Below are positions 18,235-26,690 of a stretch of DNA of 64,000 bases, piece by piece; position 1 is the first letter of the stretch, and each line of letters opens with the position of its first letter. Source of the stretch: Bacteroidales bacterium (lineage in GTDB: Bacteria; Bacteroidota; Bacteroidia; Bacteroidales; UBA932); the NCBI GenBank assembly GCA_004552965.1, contig SFMU01000003.1, forward strand, positions 1-64,000, written 5' to 3'. Made by a program: the position numbers and the translations under genes. Below the pieces are notes generated by a model. It had not been told where the DNA came from and searched no databases. It saw only the letters and a list, made by a program, of their open reading frames with translations.

Positions 18235-19836
18235 CTATTGGAACAGTACGCGCACCCTGTCGCTGTCCATGCATTTCATCAGACCGGGAACAGGCTCGAG
18301 ATCCTCCAGAGTCCATTCCGGCGACTCGCCTCTGATTCCCAGCATCACAGGGCCGGCATAGTATCTCCGGCAACCGTTCCATTCGTCCGACCTCAGAGGG
18401 AGGTCGAAATCGAGCCTGACCACATCCCCGCTGACAAAGTTCCGGGCGATGGCGTACATTCCGCCAACCTCCTCCGGAGTGATGACTTCTCCGTTGAGCT
18501 GGATGGTGAGATTGTCTGCCCATGGAAGCACAGGAAGCATCAAGGTATCCACTCCCCTGTCGTTCCTGAAGAACTTCAAGGTGACGGTCCCGCTGTCGGG
18601 ATATTCAGTGCGCTGCTCGACCTGCAGATCCTCCGCGCAAAGGGCTCCGGCCCTGAAGAAAGGCACGTACAGTGTGTTTCCCTTCGACATCCATGAATAT
18701 TCAGCCATCCTCGAAAGGCCTTCCGCGCCGCGCATCGTGCAGCACCAATGAGCTTCAGGGATCACGACGGAAAGGAAAGGATTGGCCTCTGAAGGGCAGC
18801 TGTCACAGCCGAAACCGCCGTTGGAACGCTGGGCATGACCGATGGCATTGACCTCGATCAGTTCAGCCATATCCCTGAAAGAAGGATCCATCGTAGCCTT
18901 CCAGAGATCCATGGCGACAATGTAGCTGTCCACTATGGCGCACGGTTCAGTCCAGGAATCCGGACGGCCGAACCAGTTCAGATTGGCGTAGCAGCAGGTC
19001 ATCCCCTCGCTGACATAGATCTGCCAGCGTTCGAGGGTCTCATCGAGGAGTGATTCATCACCTGTAAGACGGGCATACTTGACAAGGCCCCTGAGCGCCG
19101 AAAGGGTGGCATGCGTCTGGGCCTGTATTCCGGTCAGGTCGACTTCCAGGAAACGGGCAACCATTTCATCCAGTGTCTGACGGATTGCCTTGGAAGGGAT
19201 GAACTCATAGGCATCGATCAGACCGGCCATGCCGATGAAGACACAGCCGATGTCGGTGGAAAGAATCCAGTTCCCTACCTGACCGGCAATCGAGCCGGAA
19301 GCCTCGCCACCCTGATTCGTACGTTCTTCTGGCGCTATCGGATAGGTGGAGTAAAGACCCTTGTTGACGACGAAGAGGTTTTCGGCGACAGACCTGACAA
19401 CTTCCAGTACAGACTCGTCTCCGGTCTTGCGGTAGTACTCGCACAAGCCTCTCAGAAGCCATCCGTGACCGGATAGCTGCTGCTCATTGATGGACGGGGA
19501 ATAGTCCGGGCCGAGGTAGCCCTTCGGATTCAGATACGCAGGAAGGCTGTCTATCAGCATCGGCAGAAGAGTTGTCTCCTGATGGATGGCCTCAGAATCC
19601 ATTGTCAGACCCAGTATGGTCCGTCCCACGAAGTCTCCGGGCCAGTTCTTGTCTTCGAAAACCTGAGGTGGCTGGTAGATGTCGTCCTGCAACCGTGCAA
19701 GATTGGACTGTATCCTTTGTGCCAGAGGTCCGGAAACCACTACTTCGGACGCAGGGAAAGACGACAGCCCCTGCTCTTCACAAGTGCAGGCGGACATCAG
19801 GATAGCTGCAAGCAGCAGGGAAAATTTATGTTTCAT
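18235..19836 (-). CDS. GH127-like (DUF1680) lipoprotein
   Basis: 533 residues from ATG 19836, chosen because it gives an SPII signal (LLLAAILMSAC) directly; an in-frame extension to 19914 would run into metX. The (alpha/alpha)6 barrel has LSGHGWLLRGLCEYY, NQGGEASGSIAGQ and HATLSALRGLVKYARLTGD. A cysteine-rich AHWCCTMRGAEGLSRM segment matches the CC motif of GH127/GH146, whose cysteine acts as nucleophile with zinc; C-terminal beta-domains follow. The family hydrolyses beta-L-arabinofuranosides. The order of cysteines is shifted compared with the second GH127 enzyme at 62021, so the specificity may differ. Anchored lipoprotein, co-directional with GH106. Confidence 0.7.
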   Translation of the reverse strand: MKHKFSLLLAAILMSACTCEEQGLSSFPASEVVVSGPLAQRIQSNLARLQDDIYQPPQVFEDKNWPGDFVGRTILGLTMDSEAIHQETTLLPMLIDSLPAYLNPKGYLGPDYSPSINEQQLSGHGWLLRGLCEYYRKTGDESVLEVVRSVAENLFVVNKGLYSTYPIAPEERTNQGGEASGSIAGQVGNWILSTDIGCVFIGMAGLIDAYEFIPSKAIRQTLDEMVARFLEVDLTGIQAQTHATLSALRGLVKYARLTGDESLLDETLERWQIYVSEGMTCCYANLNWFGRPDSWTEPCAIVDSYIVAMDLWKATMDPSFRDMAELIEVNAIGHAQRSNGGFGCDSCPSEANPFLSVVIPEAHWCCTMRGAEGLSRMAEYSWMSKGNTLYVPFFRAGALCAEDLQVEQRTEYPDSGTVTLKFFRNDRGVDTLMLPVLPWADNLTIQLNGEVITPEEVGGMYAIARNFVSGDVVRLDFDLPLRSDEWNGCRRYYAGPVMLGIRGESPEWTLEDLEPVPGLMKCMDSDRVRVLFQ

Positions 19837-19855
19837 AATGGTAAATAATTTATTT

Positions 19856-20869
19856 TCAGAGCATTTCCGAAAGAATCGCGACAATCTGGCCGCTTTCAAG
19901 GAGAAAACCGTCATGGCCGAAAACAGAAGTGATGACCCTGAAATCCGCCCCTGGAATCAGACTCGCCCATTCTTTCATGCACCGTGCCGGGAACAGACAG
20001 TCAGAGTCGATGCCGATCACCGTTGTGGCAGCCTTGATGCGGGAGAGGGCCGCTTCGACACCGCCTCGCCCACGCCCCGTGTTGTGAGTGTCCAGGACAT
20101 TGCACAGAGACCAGTAGGAATAGGCATCGTAGCGCTTGGCCAGTTTCTCTCCCTGATACCTTTCATAGGAAGCGGCACGGGTGGCCACGAGAGTGTCAGG
20201 ATCCGCTTCGGACTGTGTCTTCACAAAGCCATCATAACTTCTGTACGAAATCAGAGCCTGGGCTCGGGCGCACATCAGGCCTTTCTTGCCTCCATCCAGC
20301 GAATCGGACCCTCGGAAGGTCTGATCGGCCTCCAGAGCCATTCTCTGCGCTTCACAGGAAGCAGACAGCCAGGCCGAGACCCTGACATCAGTTGCAATCA
20401 GAGCAGCCTTGCCGATCACATCCGGCTCGGTGACAAGCCATTCTGAGGCATGGAATCCTCCTATGGAACTGCCTATCAGTAGGTCTACCCTGTCTATTCC
20501 GAGATGGCGGCGCACGATGCTGAAGACAGAGACCGTGTCCCTGATCGTGAAGGCAGGGAAGGAGAACCTGTAGGGTCTGCCGGTCGAAGGATCGACCGAG
20601 GCTGGCCCCGATGTGCCGTAGGGCGTTCCCAGCATATTGACGCAGACTATGAAATACCTGTCTGTGTCGAAGAACTTCGAAGGACCGACAAGCTGAGGCC
20701 ACCAGTCCTCGGGATTCGAGTTGGCAGTCAAGGCATGACAGATCCAGATGACCTTTTCCTTCCCTGAATATTCAGGTTTGGAGGTGTGATAGACAATTTC
20801 GAGCCCTTCGATCCTTCCTCCCATTTCAAACTCGAAAGGGCTTTCCATTCTGATATGATTCTCAATCAT
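19856..20869 (-). CDS. metX: Homoserine O-acetyltransferase
   Basis: 337 residues, alpha/beta-hydrolase fold. CVNMLGTPYGTSGPASVD corresponds to the conserved substrate loop. The nucleophile elbow reads IGSSIGGFHASEW (canonical GGSMGG), so the serine is conserved while the flanks diverge. Acid in GIDSDCLFP and histidine in FGHDGFLLE complete the triad. It transfers acetyl (or succinyl) from CoA to homoserine for methionine synthesis. Oddly, it lies inside a run of exported glycosidase genes on the same strand, 19 nt from the next gene and 38 nt from the previous one. thrB/thrC, which compete for homoserine, lie 16 kb away. Cytoplasmic. Confidence 0.88.
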   Translation of the reverse strand: MIENHIRMESPFEFEMGGRIEGLEIVYHTSKPEYSGKEKVIWICHALTANSNPEDWWPQLVGPSKFFDTDRYFIVCVNMLGTPYGTSGPASVDPSTGRPYRFSFPAFTIRDTVSVFSIVRRHLGIDRVDLLIGSSIGGFHASEWLVTEPDVIGKAALIATDVRVSAWLSASCEAQRMALEADQTFRGSDSLDGGKKGLMCARAQALISYRSYDGFVKTQSEADPDTLVATRAASYERYQGEKLAKRYDAYSYWSLCNVLDTHNTGRGRGGVEAALSRIKAATTVIGIDSDCLFPARCMKEWASLIPGADFRVITSVFGHDGFLLESGQIVAILSEML

Positions 20870-20907
20870 TTCTTGTCGGATACATTATCATGTTCAAACG
20901 GGGAATC

Positions 20908-22896
20908 TCACTTCTCCACAATCCTGATGTGCCACAGAAGCGAACTTCTCGGCGAGTCCAGGTGCAGTTCGATCCCGTCTGAGAGTTCCTTGCCGGAGAC
21001 AGTCCTGACAACATCCGTGTCATCGTCGGAGAGGGTGTAGTCGGCATCCGTCCTCACGAAAGGAAGTTTCACGGTGCAAGTCCCGGCTTCGCAGGTCTCG
21101 CCTCTGAATCCCAGAAGAATTCCCTCACAGGTCTGTGGATCGTTGTAGGCAAACACAGTCCAGAGCGAGGTGTCGTCACAGCCATGCCATGGGGTCAGTT
21201 CGAAGAAATCCTTTACGAGCAGATGGCTGTTGGCCTTCCAGATCGAACGGTTCCTGCGGTAGACGTCCATGTCAAGCTTCGTGTTGTGCGTAAATGCGGC
21301 TCCTGCGTTCCAGACAGGAAGAAGAGAAGCCCTGGTTATGTAAAGGTCGGGAGCCACAGAACTGCGGTCAAGCTGTCCCACGGTCTCCTTTGTGGAAGAG
21401 CCATGGAAAGGCACCCATTTGTTGAATCCTGCACTCTGCTGAAGGCGCATCGGGATTGTGGTCCTGTCATAGTCGGAACGCATGAAAGGAATGCTCCTGC
21501 GAAGTGACTCGATGTCATTGCGTCCGCCTCCGGAAGCGCAGGAATCGAGGAAGGTGCACTTGCCATGCCTGCGGCAGAACTCCAGGATGCCGTCCCAGAG
21601 CGCATAGTGCCCCTGGATGCACTTGTTCTCATTTATACCCTGGCGCGGAAGGCCGTATTTCTCCTCATCCCTGGAATCGAGAATCTTCCAGGCTGCGGCA
21701 GGGTCGGAGTTGTTGTCCTCGCGGTAGAGGTCGACATCATTCATCTCCATCATCCTGGTGATTCTTCCGAGTGTCCAGGCAAGACACTCCGGATCACCGA
21801 TATTGGAGGTTATGCAATGCGGGGTTTCGATCCCCCATTCGCTCTTGTAGCCATAATTCCTGCAGAGATTCGGAACGTCGGTGACCCGCTCTGGCTCGAA
21901 CCAGACCAGAACCTTCATGCCAAGGGCATGGCAGGCTTCGTTGGACTCCCTGAAAGTGTTGTCCGGCCACTTGACCGGATCCAGTTCCCACGAACCGGTG
22001 GTAGCCCACCAGTTGCCGTCGAAAGGAACGGAATTGCCTGCAGGATCCGAATACCAGCCGGCATCGAACCATCTGAAATCAGGGATGAAGTCTTCACGGA
22101 CAAGGTATGAAAGGGTCCTCTGCCAGGTATAGTAGGTCTCGGAAATCGAACCGTCAGTGTTCGGAAGACCGGTGTCGGAAGCAAAGCAGGTTGTGCAGAA
22201 AGGCTGCAGTTCATTGCCCTGAGCATCGGCCTTAGGAAGATTGTGCTTCATGAACCAGGCCCTCCACTTGTTGACGCTGACATTCTCGTCGCGGCTCTCA
22301 TAGTCCATCATCACGACAAGTCCGGTGCGGATCTTCTCACCAGGAAGAAGCACGCCTTTCAGGCCGAGGTTGGTCTGCGCTGTGACAGTGGTGACCTTGC
22401 CCTTGGCCGAGAACTTTGCCTCCCAGGTCCCGGCCCATCCCAGAGCGATTCTGGTGCCGGAATTCCCGTGGACCAGATCGAAATAAGGGAATACGATGTG
22501 GGTAGCCCTGCCTTCGGTCGAAGTGAAGGTCACATCCTCCTTCAGAAGATCCCTGGAATACTGGGTGTAATAGTTGACATGGTCTCCGAGACAGCCCCTG
22601 AGGACGGGAGAAGAGCCCTTGAAGGTAGTCTTGAGGGCATATACATCCTCCAGCACCTTCGACGGCCTGTCACCCACATTCTCGAACCACACGGTGTACT
22701 CGCTCTGGTCGAACTCGGGATGTTCCGCCCGGACGACGCTGACTTTCAGAGTCCCGTCAATCGTTCCCTCATAGCCTTTGTAGACTTTGCCTCCGTACTT
22801 GAATTCATAAGGCAGGCCATTGCCGGCACCGTAAAGACTGAGACTGAAGACAGTCAGAGAAACCAGCGAAAAGAGTGTTCTTGCAATCCGATTCAT
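20908..22896 (-). CDS. Alpha-galactosidase, GH36
   Basis: 662 residues with a signal peptide (SLTVFSLSLYGAG); the ATG at 22896 is preferred over an upstream in-frame start that overlaps the fusion gene. An N-terminal beta-supersandwich is followed by a barrel with FRWFDAGWYSD, MKVLVWFEPERV, the nucleophile strand VDLYREDNNSD and the acid/base motif FLDSCASGGGRND. All are GH36 hallmarks; the RxDxN form of the nucleophile motif is a variant of the common KWDMN. Expected reaction: hydrolysis of alpha-galactosyl ends of oligosaccharides in the periplasm or at the surface. It follows the YhhN-ALDH fusion gene with 19 nt between, so they are very likely co-transcribed. Confidence 0.88.
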   Translation of the reverse strand: MNRIARTLFSLVSLTVFSLSLYGAGNGLPYEFKYGGKVYKGYEGTIDGTLKVSVVRAEHPEFDQSEYTVWFENVGDRPSKVLEDVYALKTTFKGSSPVLRGCLGDHVNYYTQYSRDLLKEDVTFTSTEGRATHIVFPYFDLVHGNSGTRIALGWAGTWEAKFSAKGKVTTVTAQTNLGLKGVLLPGEKIRTGLVVMMDYESRDENVSVNKWRAWFMKHNLPKADAQGNELQPFCTTCFASDTGLPNTDGSISETYYTWQRTLSYLVREDFIPDFRWFDAGWYSDPAGNSVPFDGNWWATTGSWELDPVKWPDNTFRESNEACHALGMKVLVWFEPERVTDVPNLCRNYGYKSEWGIETPHCITSNIGDPECLAWTLGRITRMMEMNDVDLYREDNNSDPAAAWKILDSRDEEKYGLPRQGINENKCIQGHYALWDGILEFCRRHGKCTFLDSCASGGGRNDIESLRRSIPFMRSDYDRTTIPMRLQQSAGFNKWVPFHGSSTKETVGQLDRSSVAPDLYITRASLLPVWNAGAAFTHNTKLDMDVYRRNRSIWKANSHLLVKDFFELTPWHGCDDTSLWTVFAYNDPQTCEGILLGFRGETCEAGTCTVKLPFVRTDADYTLSDDDTDVVRTVSGKELSDGIELHLDSPRSSLLWHIRIVEK

Positions 22897-22915
22897 ATTC
22901 AAAGATTTTTGTGTT

Positions 22916-24967
22916 CTACTTGTAGATTCTGCGGACAAGATCCAGTTTCCGGCCATAAGGCGGTTTGAGAAGGTCGAAGTTCAGCCATGAAGACTTGAAG
23001 AGTATGGATTTCATGTGTGAGAAGGTCTCGAAACCGGTCAGGCCATGGTAGGCTCCCATTCCGGAATTGCCGACTCCGCCGAAAGGCATGTTCTCGTTGC
23101 CCAGATGCATGATCGTCTCATTGACACAGCCTCCGCCGAACGACACCTCGGAAAGGACTTTTCTCTTCTGCGCTCCAGAGCGGGTGAAGAGATAGAGGGC
23201 GAGAGGTTTCTCCCCGGCCCTGACCCTTGCAATCACTTCGGAATCGAGGTCTTCATATTCAATGACAGGAAGGACAGGTCCGAATATTTCCTCCTGCATT
23301 GCGGCGGCATCCCAGGTGCAGCCGTCAAGGACTGTCGGCGCGATGTATTTCGTCGCCTCATCCGAGCCGCCGCCGATGACTGTCCTCACGGTAGGATCAC
23401 CCTCCTGCGGGATGAGTCCCCTGATCCTCTCCCAGTGGCGCCCGGTTGCAATCAGAGTCATTCCGGAAGGTCTTGAGGAAGTGTCTCCATAGAAGTCGGA
23501 GATGACTTCCTTCATGGTTTCGATGAATTCCTTGTGGACACTCCTGTGGACCAGCACATAATCAGGCGCGACGCAGGTCTGTCCGGCGTTGATGAACTTG
23601 CCCTTGGCTATCCTTTCACAGGCAAGACGGACATTGGCGCTCTCGCAGACGATGGCCGGACTCTTGCCGCCGAGCTCCAGAGTGACCGGAGTGAGATGCT
23701 TCGCGGCGGCCTCCATCACGATTTTCCCGACCCGCGGACTGCCGGTGAAGAAGATGTAGTCGAAACGGCGCCCTAGCATCTCGTCGTTGCTGACAGAGTC
23801 AGGAATGACCTCGACGACATCCTCGGTGAAAGCCTCGGAAAGGAGCTTCGCAATGACGCGGGAAACCTCCGGAGTCTGTCTGGAGCATTTGACGGTCACA
23901 GTGTTGCCCGCAGCGAGAGCAATGGCAAGAGGAGCGACCGTCAGCTGCAGAGGGTAGTTGAAAGGACCGATGACCAGGACCTTGCCGTATGGCTCGGGAA
24001 TCACCTTGCTCTGACCCGGCCAGAGCACCATCGGAGTGGAAGCCGGACGGGGTTCCATCCATCGGCGCAGATGCTTGCGGATGTAGCGTATCCCGTTGTA
24101 CAGGAAGCCTATTTCAGTGGTATAGGTCTCGAACCTGCCCTTCCCGAAGTCTTTGTCGAAAGCCTCGAAAAGTTCATTCTCATGGCGGCGCAGCGAGTCG
24201 CGCAGCGAATCGAGCCGGCGGAGTCTGAGACCATATTCGGAGTCCTTTTCATCGATTTCGCGGCCGGCGAGGCTCATTGCGACGATGAACTGGGCAAGGA
24301 TGTAGGTGGACATCACCCAGAAGCCGTGGTACGGCAGACGGAAATCAGTGAAATGCGCGGCGGCGACCATGCAGTCGGAGACGGCGAAAATCATGAAGCC
24401 AAGGGCTGTCATGGCATATTTCCAGGACTTGTACCTCCAGGCAGCCATCAGCGAAGCATGGATGAGGAAAGCGAAGGCGCATGAATATGCCGTCACGCAG
24501 ATTCCCATGAATCCGGCCACTTTGAATATGGAGGCAAGACTGACCACTCCAAGGACGATCAGGACAAGAATGACAAGTGAGACAAGCTTCTCCAGGCCGG
24601 TCCTTCCCCTGAACGGGAAGGGTATCGTGCAGTAGTAGAGAACATGGCCAGCGAAGAAGGCTCCCATCCCGGCAAGAAAACAGCCTCCTGAAGGAAACAT
24701 CAGAAGGATGTCCCCCGCGCAGCCGAAGAGAAGGGCTGCAACGAGAGTGCAGTGTCTCGAGGTGAAGACGGTCTTCCTCTTCAGAAGCAGCATGATGTTC
24801 ACTGCCAGCGAGGACATCAGGAGGGGTTTTGCAATCAGATGAAGGACTTCCGGACCGGTCAGATTGCCGATCAGGTCGAGCACTGTAGCCAAGGCAAAGA
24901 AGCCAAAAGCCAAGGCAAGAGGGAGAGAGCCTCCCCTGTCGATGCTGTCATTTCTTTTCATAGTCAT
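22916..24967 (-). CDS. Fusion: YhhN lysoplasmalogenase + ALDH3-type aldehyde dehydrogenase
   Basis: 683 residues in one uninterrupted frame. Residues about 14-235 are an eight-helix YhhN/TMEM86 domain: IAKPLL at 45, GCAGDILLM with G85-D86, GHVLYY with H108, AVSDCM with D198, and TYILAQF. From about 245 to the end is a complete class-3 aldehyde dehydrogenase: FGKGRFETYTTEI, GPFNYPL with N337, VTVK with K360, TLELGGKSP with E431, the catalytic cysteine C465 in AGQTCV, and EEIFGP near 560. YhhN enzymes cleave the vinyl ether of lysoplasmalogens, releasing a fatty aldehyde; ALDH3 enzymes oxidise fatty aldehydes to acids. Both active sites look intact, so a bifunctional inner-membrane enzyme is the simplest reading (inference). 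Start at 24967 overlaps the upstream stop (TAATG); 24961 is an alternative. Confidence 0.88.
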   Translation of the reverse strand: MTMKRNDSIDRGGSLPLALAFGFFALATVLDLIGNLTGPEVLHLIAKPLLMSSLAVNIMLLLKRKTVFTSRHCTLVAALLFGCAGDILLMFPSGGCFLAGMGAFFAGHVLYYCTIPFPFRGRTGLEKLVSLVILVLIVLGVVSLASIFKVAGFMGICVTAYSCAFAFLIHASLMAAWRYKSWKYAMTALGFMIFAVSDCMVAAAHFTDFRLPYHGFWVMSTYILAQFIVAMSLAGREIDEKDSEYGLRLRRLDSLRDSLRRHENELFEAFDKDFGKGRFETYTTEIGFLYNGIRYIRKHLRRWMEPRPASTPMVLWPGQSKVIPEPYGKVLVIGPFNYPLQLTVAPLAIALAAGNTVTVKCSRQTPEVSRVIAKLLSEAFTEDVVEVIPDSVSNDEMLGRRFDYIFFTGSPRVGKIVMEAAAKHLTPVTLELGGKSPAIVCESANVRLACERIAKGKFINAGQTCVAPDYVLVHRSVHKEFIETMKEVISDFYGDTSSRPSGMTLIATGRHWERIRGLIPQEGDPTVRTVIGGGSDEATKYIAPTVLDGCTWDAAAMQEEIFGPVLPVIEYEDLDSEVIARVRAGEKPLALYLFTRSGAQKRKVLSEVSFGGGCVNETIMHLGNENMPFGGVGNSGMGAYHGLTGFETFSHMKSILFKSSWLNFDLLKPPYGRKLDLVRRIYK

Positions 24968-26601
24968 TATCTTGTCTGAACCGTATCGAACACAACTCTT
25001 CCGCAGGACGGCAAGACCTTCCAGACACAGTCTCCGGACTGCTCGAAGCTGCCCTTGATGAGTCTGACTGAATATGCGAACCCATATTCAGAAGCCTCCA
25101 TCGCCTTAGGGGAAACCGTCCCGAACGGAAGGGATGCTGCCGGGTCTGTGTTCAAGGCAAGTTCCCACTTCCCTTTCGAAAAAGGGATACCGACCACGAT
25201 CCGGTCTTCCTTCAGCACGATGCGGATCCTGCCCACAAGAGTCCTGCCTTTGATGACAAGTGTCGATTTCCCCCTTCTGATCACCTTCGGATCTGCAATG
25301 GCCAGGGTCTTCCCTTCGGAAACCACTCTCAGGCCGGCCGACACATCTTTCGAACTCCACAGATAACCGTCCACGAGGGGCAAGGTCGTGAACCTGCAGT
25401 CAGTCGTCGTACCGGCACGGTCATAATAGTCGCTTTTCTTCCTTTCATCGAAGAAATGGATGTCCCTGAACCGGAAATCCGCACCATCCCAGAACAGATT
25501 TGCCCTGTAGAACCTGCTGTCATACCAGATGGACCTCTTCGCCGATTTCAGGAAATCATCACCGGCTACGACGGAAGTCGCCGGAGTAAGTTTGAAATTG
25601 TCCCTGAACCACCGTCCGCACTCAGACAGGGTCGCCTCGACAAGCAAGCCCTCGTCAATCATCTTTCTGATGGCCGGGATCTGATACTCGTACCCCTCAC
25701 GCATCCTGTCCCACATGAAAGAGTTCTCCTGACCGGCCTGTATGTAGTTGAAAGCCAGGCACTCACCCTTCGCAATCATCTCCAGGTACCAGTCCACCCA
25801 GCCGGGAACGGAGCCTCCCATCCCGTTGCCTGCACCCACAGGCTCAAGAGTGACCACACCCTGGCTCTGGCTTCCTATTCCGTTGTCATACTGATAGACA
25901 GGATCGCTGCCCAGCATCCTGAAGACAGGTACGGGAATCTGGCCATCCTCTGTCTGGGCAGGCATGAATGCATTGACCTTGCTCGGATAGTAGGCCTGGT
26001 TCCAATAGCCTCCCCAGAGGGTGTATCCATCCGTACCGTACTGGTCACGGCACATGCAGGAGGCCTCGATTCCATACTCCCGCTGCATGTAGTCCAGGGT
26101 AAAGGCATCGATGTACCAGGAACCTACGGACTTGGGATAATAACCGAATATCTCGCGGAACTTCTCCATGTAGACATCGACAAGGAGTTTCCTTTCCTCC
26201 TGGGAGTAGCCTGTAGAAAAGCCTACATCGGCATGCCAGTCCCAAGGATAGACACCGCGCCACTGAAGGCCGGCTGCTTCGACATGTGGCTGGGTGATCT
26301 CCCACCAGGCCCCGATTTCGCTTCCCTCCCTCAGCCTTACCTTCAGCAGATACTGGTAACGCGGATCGATCATCGCATCGTACTGCAGGAGGAAGGTACC
26401 CTTCAGGCCGTACGTGTTCAAAAGGCTCAGCTGATTGGCTGTGCAACGGTAGAGTTCTTCCTCCATTCCGTCACCGATCCTCGGTTCGGTCAGCCTGACG
26501 AAATTGACGATGTTGATGAATCTGGGGGCATCCTTTGACCCGGCGTACATCGCGCAGGCGCAAGCAAGGACTGCCATAAGGGTAGCAAATGTCTTTTTCA
26601 T
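24967..26601 (-). CDS. Secreted deacetylase-like barrel protein of unknown function
   Basis: 544 residues with a signal peptide (LMAVLACACAMYAG). ATG at 26601 was chosen over a GTG three codons upstream. The pattern LLNTYGLKGTFLLQYDAM, then GSEIGAWWEIT and FREIFGYYPKSVGSWYID, follows the strand order of NodB/GH57-type (beta/alpha)7 barrels, but the metal triad D-H-H of polysaccharide deacetylases is not visible. The C-terminal 150 residues are beta-rich (LVIKGRTLVGRIRIVL). Its stop overlaps the start of the YhhN-ALDH fusion, so translation is probably coupled. First gene of the minus-strand series down to 15061. Could be a glycosidase or lyase of an unnamed family; function not assignable. 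Confidence 0.6.
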   Translation of the reverse strand: MKKTFATLMAVLACACAMYAGSKDAPRFINIVNFVRLTEPRIGDGMEEELYRCTANQLSLLNTYGLKGTFLLQYDAMIDPRYQYLLKVRLREGSEIGAWWEITQPHVEAAGLQWRGVYPWDWHADVGFSTGYSQEERKLLVDVYMEKFREIFGYYPKSVGSWYIDAFTLDYMQREYGIEASCMCRDQYGTDGYTLWGGYWNQAYYPSKVNAFMPAQTEDGQIPVPVFRMLGSDPVYQYDNGIGSQSQGVVTLEPVGAGNGMGGSVPGWVDWYLEMIAKGECLAFNYIQAGQENSFMWDRMREGYEYQIPAIRKMIDEGLLVEATLSECGRWFRDNFKLTPATSVVAGDDFLKSAKRSIWYDSRFYRANLFWDGADFRFRDIHFFDERKKSDYYDRAGTTTDCRFTTLPLVDGYLWSSKDVSAGLRVVSEGKTLAIADPKVIRRGKSTLVIKGRTLVGRIRIVLKEDRIVVGIPFSKGKWELALNTDPAASLPFGTVSPKAMEASEYGFAYSVRLIKGSFEQSGDCVWKVLPSCGRVVFDTVQTR

Positions 26602-26690
26602 TGAAATCACGGAATTCTTTCGTTCAATCCGTAAAATTAGTTAATTTTATAGACTTTCGGAAGAAAAGCCTGTAACCATAACCACATACC

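Noticed and set aside
22916..24967. The YhhN-ALDH fusion as a frameshift artefact of two adjacent genes
   Set aside because: The frame is open throughout, the linker at residues ~235-250 has no start codon context for a separate ALDH, and the ALDH N terminus begins smoothly in the linker. An assembly error can only be excluded with raw reads.
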